From: Siphlonurus alternatus
Taxonomy: Eukaryota > Arthropoda > Insecta > Ephemeroptera > Siphlonuridae
Assembly: GCA_949825025.1 (NCBI GenBank)
Contig: OX463781.1
Span: 32,005,221 to 32,069,220 of the forward strand
Reading direction: 5' to 3'
DNA: 64,000 bases
A program made the translations under genes and the position numbers. The notes beneath the pieces are model-generated. The model made no database searches. It was not told the DNA's origin and was given only the letters and a program-made list of their open reading frames with translations. Every line of letters begins with the position of its first letter. Position 1 is the first letter of the stretch. Below, one piece after another: positions 59,691 through 64,000 of this stretch.

Positions 59691-59807
59691 AATAATTCGA
59701 ACAGTTTTACATACCATTTTTTACGTTATGCTGCGCAACTTCCGCCGATCCATTAATTGCCCAGCATACGTAAAAGAATGGTGTGTTAATAAACTGTTCG
59801 AATTATT
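59691..59807. repeat. 117-bp imperfect hairpin
   Basis: AATAATTCGAACAGTTT on the left mirrors AACTGTTCGAATTATT on the right. Inner blocks TACGTTATGCTG and CAGCATACGTAAAA also pair. Probably a small MITE or structured element. Confidence 0.7.
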
Positions 59808-62496
59808 ATGTTTACGTCGTCTGATCTCTTGAACACTTTATGAGGTCAATATCATACTTTTTAACTTTTGAAAGTGACTGCATTGCATGAACATTTAAAA
59901 TATTTAAAACATGTAATTATTCTTAATAACATTTTGCTTGATTTTCTCTTACGAATTTAATTATAATTATTTGTGATACGATTTTCATTAATTTTCTGTA
60001 CATTATAATAATTAACACGACATTTTAATGGAATTTAAATTTTAATGACATTAAAGCACGGACGTGATCTGCCCTCTATAATGACTGCATAATATGACCC
60101 CGAGACCCATCGAAGTAATATGTCCTATATAATATAGGGGACCCGCGCGTCAGGGTGTAATTAACAAAAGTGGCGCCAAAAGGGGGCATATGGCCTTCGC
60201 TCGGGGCGCTCGGGCTTGCATGTGGGAGGCCAAAGGTGCTAGGTTAATTTCATGGTTCAAAGATGTCTTCATCTCCTTTTGTAGTAACACTTTTTTTTTT
60301 TTTTTTTCGATTTATATACCTTAATTTTTCCCGAAGTTGTAAACAAAACTTTTGGGTGCTTAATTGATTATTCTTATTTATTTTTTTATATAAAATAGAA
60401 TGCAGGTAATAAATATTGTGAATTAATTTTATTGGAGCTTTTCATAATAATAAGAAAAATAAAGCCACCCCAATTCCTTTCAAAAAAAAAAAAAAAAAAA
60501 AAAATTGCGCCTCGGACGACGGAACAGGGGTTTTGGTTCTTCAGGTCATGCAGGCCTTAATTTATCTGAAGCATTAATATATATTCCCACCTCCCCCACA
60601 TTGATAAGACATTGCAAATACTTTCACCATGATGCACTATATATATATATAGCTGTAAGCCAATATAATAAAACATAAATTTTATAAAGCAATCGGCAAA
60701 TTCTGCAATCCCAATAAATTTCTAGTCCATCGATCACAGATCACGGCGCATAGAGATTAATTAAAAATAAGCTATATTAATAGACTCTGCGACTGCATGC
60801 GTAAAACGCAGCTGAGTCTGTTTATTTACTTATTCGTGTGCACTTCGTATGTCACGCATGTGATCGATCGAAGATTTAAAAAAAAAAATAATAATAAATA
60901 AATAAATAAATAAGATCTATCTGATAGCTATGATGTAGAGTATATATTAATTGCAGGAAATATGCAGGATCCAGTAAAAAAATTAAATATTATGGTATTC
61001 ATTGCATATATATGCAGAGATTATAATTAAGTTTTTACGTCATTCGACCCTATGTATTTTGTTTTTAATTCCTTATGGGAAATTTAACAGTTAAAATTAA
61101 CATTGGAAATTTTTATTCCTCGTGACCATATATATGCACGCAATATGTTAATTATAAAATTTTAAAAAATTAATTGTGGGTCATTCGTGTATGTATACTG
61201 TACGTACCCTCTGTTCAAATACTTTAAAAACGTTAAATGTTGTTTTTTTTTTTTTTTTCATATATTAATTATTATATTGCATTTAATGCAACATTTTTAT
61301 CAATATAATATGGATCATGTTGGGTCCTCGATCGGATTCTCTCGGCACTCGATCCGATCTGCAGTGTGTGTGGACACGGAGGTATATCTAATATATGTAA
61401 TTTAATAGACTATCTAATTAATAGCTCTCTATAAAAGGCATATTATTATATATCGATCTTTAAATTTGTGCTTTAGATTGTTAATTTGTATTTGAATTTT
61501 TACGTTCGATTTCATGCATTTATTTCATTTTCATTTTGACAGCAACAGCACAATCCAGCTGTATTAAGGGGGGGCATACATGATCAAAATGTGTCAATTG
61601 CCCCGAAATACCAACCAATCAATCAATCTCTAGCGAATTATAATATATTAAGGATTTTGGATGATGTGTATAGGGTCTCTGGATGATGTATGTGTTTTGA
61701 GAGTGTTCAATAAAAAACTTTAATTTAATTTAATATGTGTTTTGGCAGATTTTGGTTTACTTTTTAAAATTTTAAATTTTTGCCGCAAAATGACACTATG
61801 CGGCGTTGCCCGATTGCATGATAACCATATGGCCGCGTTGCCTAGTCAGTGGTCCATTTAGTCCATTAATCCATTAACTTGATTTTTGTTTACCGGCAAT
61901 CGGCTGTGGGCTCATGGGCTGTGGGTTTCTTCTCTTTTGAGTTTTGATTGATTTGATTATCCTCGGGTTTATTTTACCGGATTTTACCTTCTTGATAATA
62001 TACTTGCATGGATTGCATATGAATTTATACATACTAGAAGCAAATAACGATCAAGCAAGAAGCAGTATCATATGCATACGTACAGTACAGACATTTCTAC
62101 TTCCATGCAGAAAATGCAATAGCAGTTATGAAGCTGGTAAGTTACCCATGTAGCACATTTGATCGCGATATACACATGTATATGCATTTATTGCATATAC
62201 AGTATCATACATACAGTGCGTATATTATACATACTGTATGCATACGTAGTGTAGAGCTGAAAGCTAGGACAGCCAAAGAAGACTGGGACTGGGATAACCC
62301 CAAGATTACTCTACATATTTAGAGGGACCTTGGGATAACCCGTTATGTACAGTGCACAGCCCAGTTTTGGATTTTAGCCCTGTTTTGGTACTTTTGGTTC
62401 CGACCTGCTTTTAGGCTCCTTATGGGCAAAAAAAGTAAAAAAAGAAAATTGTAACTGATTAACCAAACCCTCCCTTCCATGAAAATAACAACTGCA
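59808..62496. other. AT-rich intergenic DNA with no recognised gene
   Basis: Homopolymer T/A runs occur near 60,290 and 60,483. A possible retroposon 3' end lies at 61,660-61,735 (CAATAAAAAACTTTAATTTAATTTAAT). No ORF in it looks protein-like. Confidence 0.5.
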
Positions 62497-62499
62497 ATA

Positions 62500-62770
62500 A
62501 GGTGCTTTCACATATTCGAAAATCGCTACGGAGTTCCGTAGCTATGCCGTAGGCCTTTCACATATTCTCGTTTATCTGCGGCAGCTGCGGCGGAAAATCA
62601 TGTGAATGCCGTAGCAAAATCAAACTCATCTTGATTTTGCTACGGAGTTCCGTAGATCGATCGCGAGGTGCTACGGAACAGCTACGGTGCGCCGCAGCAA
62701 AATCAACACATTTGCTACGGAGTAGCTACGGAGTGTTTCCGTAGCGATTTTCGAATATGTGAAAGCACCT
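62500..62770. mobile_element. 271-bp MITE with AGGTGCTTTCACATA termini
   Basis: ATA|AGGTGCTTTCACATATTCG on the left and TATGTGAAAGCACCT|ATA on the right. The interior repeats GCTACGGAGTTCCGTAGC-like words many times in both orientations, giving a multi-hairpin. Confidence 0.78.
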
Positions 62771-62994
62771 ATACATTGATAATTTTTTTACTGGTTCAAA
62801 AAAAATAAAAAACAAATAAAATCAGGGTTTTTAACAAATAATTCGTTTTTATTTTTTCTTCACTATAGTAAAAAAAAAATATCACGGTATTGCAGTTGTT
62901 ATTTTTATGAAAAGGCTGATTTGGTTAATGGGTTACAATAGAGGCTTCAAGTCAGCTGATTTTTCGGTGATCCCACCCGCTATACCAAACCTAT

Positions 62995-63487
62995 GGGTGT
63001 AGTCCGTATTAGGTTCTGAACGTTCAGAACATATGAGTGATTACGGACCGACTCTGAACAAAAACATTGACTTCAGAACATCAGATAACGGACCACTTTA
63101 AGAACATTCTTTTTCGCGGTAATACGCATCAGTTTAAAAAAAAATACGAAAAAGAGAGAACTGTTCACTGGCTTCAGAAATTTTAACATAAAACTCACGT
63201 AACAGTTATTGATCACCAATTAAGCAAAGATTTACCTCAAATCAAACAGTTATCACGTAGGTTGCACAGGTTTGTTACGTACTTTTCAAATTTCCCCCAA
63301 AAAATTGTGATCAGCTGACTCTAGTTCCGATGGTTCGGAGGAAAAGTTTGCAACACTCGGAACCTCTTTTTTGAAGTCAGCTGACTCACTTCGGGTAACC
63401 TCGGAAATGGTTCTGAACATTCAGAACTAATTACGGGACGCCAAATCGAAGGTTCCGAACGTTCAAAACATAATATGGACTACACCC
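62995..63487. mobile_element. 493-bp MITE with GGGTGTAGTCC termini
   Basis: TAT|GGGTGTAGTCCGTATTA on the left and ATATGGACTACACCC|TAT on the right. Interior palindromes GTTCTGAACGTTCAGAAC and variants recur about eight times. Non-coding. Confidence 0.78.
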
Positions 63488-63490
63488 TAT

Positions 63491-64000
63491 GTAAAAAAAA
63501 ACGTGATTTCGTTTTTTTCACTAAGAATAAGATTTTTCAGGGAAAATTCCTTTACGGAACTATGGTCCAAACTGAAAAATACTGTAGATATTTCAAGATT
63601 TAGATTTTTTACTTGATTTATAACCGAGAAAAGTTAAAAAAACACGTTGCTTCATTTTCAAGTGCAAGATGAACCTTAGCGACAAACAGTTGCGCAGCGA
63701 AAGCACATCACTTGAAGCCTCTATTTTATTTTTTTTTTTACTTTTTTTGGCTACAAGGAGTCCAAAAGCAGGCCTGGACCAAAACCGGAACATTTTTTTT
63801 TTCATGTCCCTCCACATTTTTTTTTTTTTTTTTTTTTTTTTACTGAAAGAGATTATGCTCTGATATGGAACTGAAATTGTGATAAACTCAATTGCTACAT
63901 TCTATTGAACATGTTAATAATTTTTTCAAAATTTTAAGAACCCTAAATATGGCAGATAAAAATTGTTAAAAGTGTGAAATGTCTTAAGGGGGTCTGTTAC
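63491..64000. other. Right-edge AT-rich DNA, nothing recognised
   Basis: T-runs at 63,730 and 63,820. The open frames here are short and low complexity. Confidence 0.5.

Overview
This is a metazoan nuclear window. It is very AT-rich, has canonical GT-AG introns, genes spread over many kilobases, long (TA)n and (TTTA)n tracts, and an exceptional density of palindromic DNA transposons. Repeat content (non-LTR retrotransposon pieces, a 5S-rRNA-like SINE family, a tnp2-type transposase with a BEN-like partner) would suit a cnidarian, a sponge or another invertebrate. The sequence alone does not fix the phylum. No prokaryotic gene structure, intact tRNA or intact rRNA gene was seen.

Host genes. 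(1) 815-3,439, minus strand: the 5' half of a proline/glutamate-rich, probably nuclear protein whose remaining exons lie left of the window; a speculative upstream exon lies at about 6.4 kb. (2) About 19.6-32.9 kb, plus strand: a complete small C2H2 zinc-finger gene of 242 codons plus stop, with a GC-rich 5' exon, a Kozak start at 25,098, three fingers, a Cys-rich patch and two C-terminal SUMO-consensus sites. Its introns are filled with nested inverted-repeat elements.

Mobile DNA. The centrepiece is a 17.7-kb CMC (EnSpm/CACTA-like) element, 37,845-55,513. It carries two divergent, uninterrupted, spliced genes: a tnp2-type transposase (876 aa, 3 exons, plus strand) and a BEN-like protein (771 aa, 8 exons, minus strand). 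They share a 415-bp head-to-head promoter. The element sits in the loop of a much larger inverted repeat whose arms (about 36.5-37.66 kb and 55.69-57.89 kb) carry further insertions.

Other notable elements are: a 4.2-kb foldback element (14.16-18.4 kb) whose arms are tandem arrays built from one short vocabulary; two foldback copies of a mariner-like transposase 3' end (10.6-11.8 and 23.3-24.5 kb); two copies of a hairpin-rich family rich in AAAGCCGA (7.75-9.98 and 58.0-59.3 kb); at least five relatives of a TTAA-flanked palindromic family; a 2.7-kb inverted repeat with tRNA-like arms (28.8-31.5 kb); and several MITEs with readable target-site duplications. Nested insertions and empty-site comparisons between palindrome arms allow relative dating of many events.

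Most of the window is therefore a layered transposon landscape in and between two host genes. All similarity statements come from reading the sequence by eye, without database searches.
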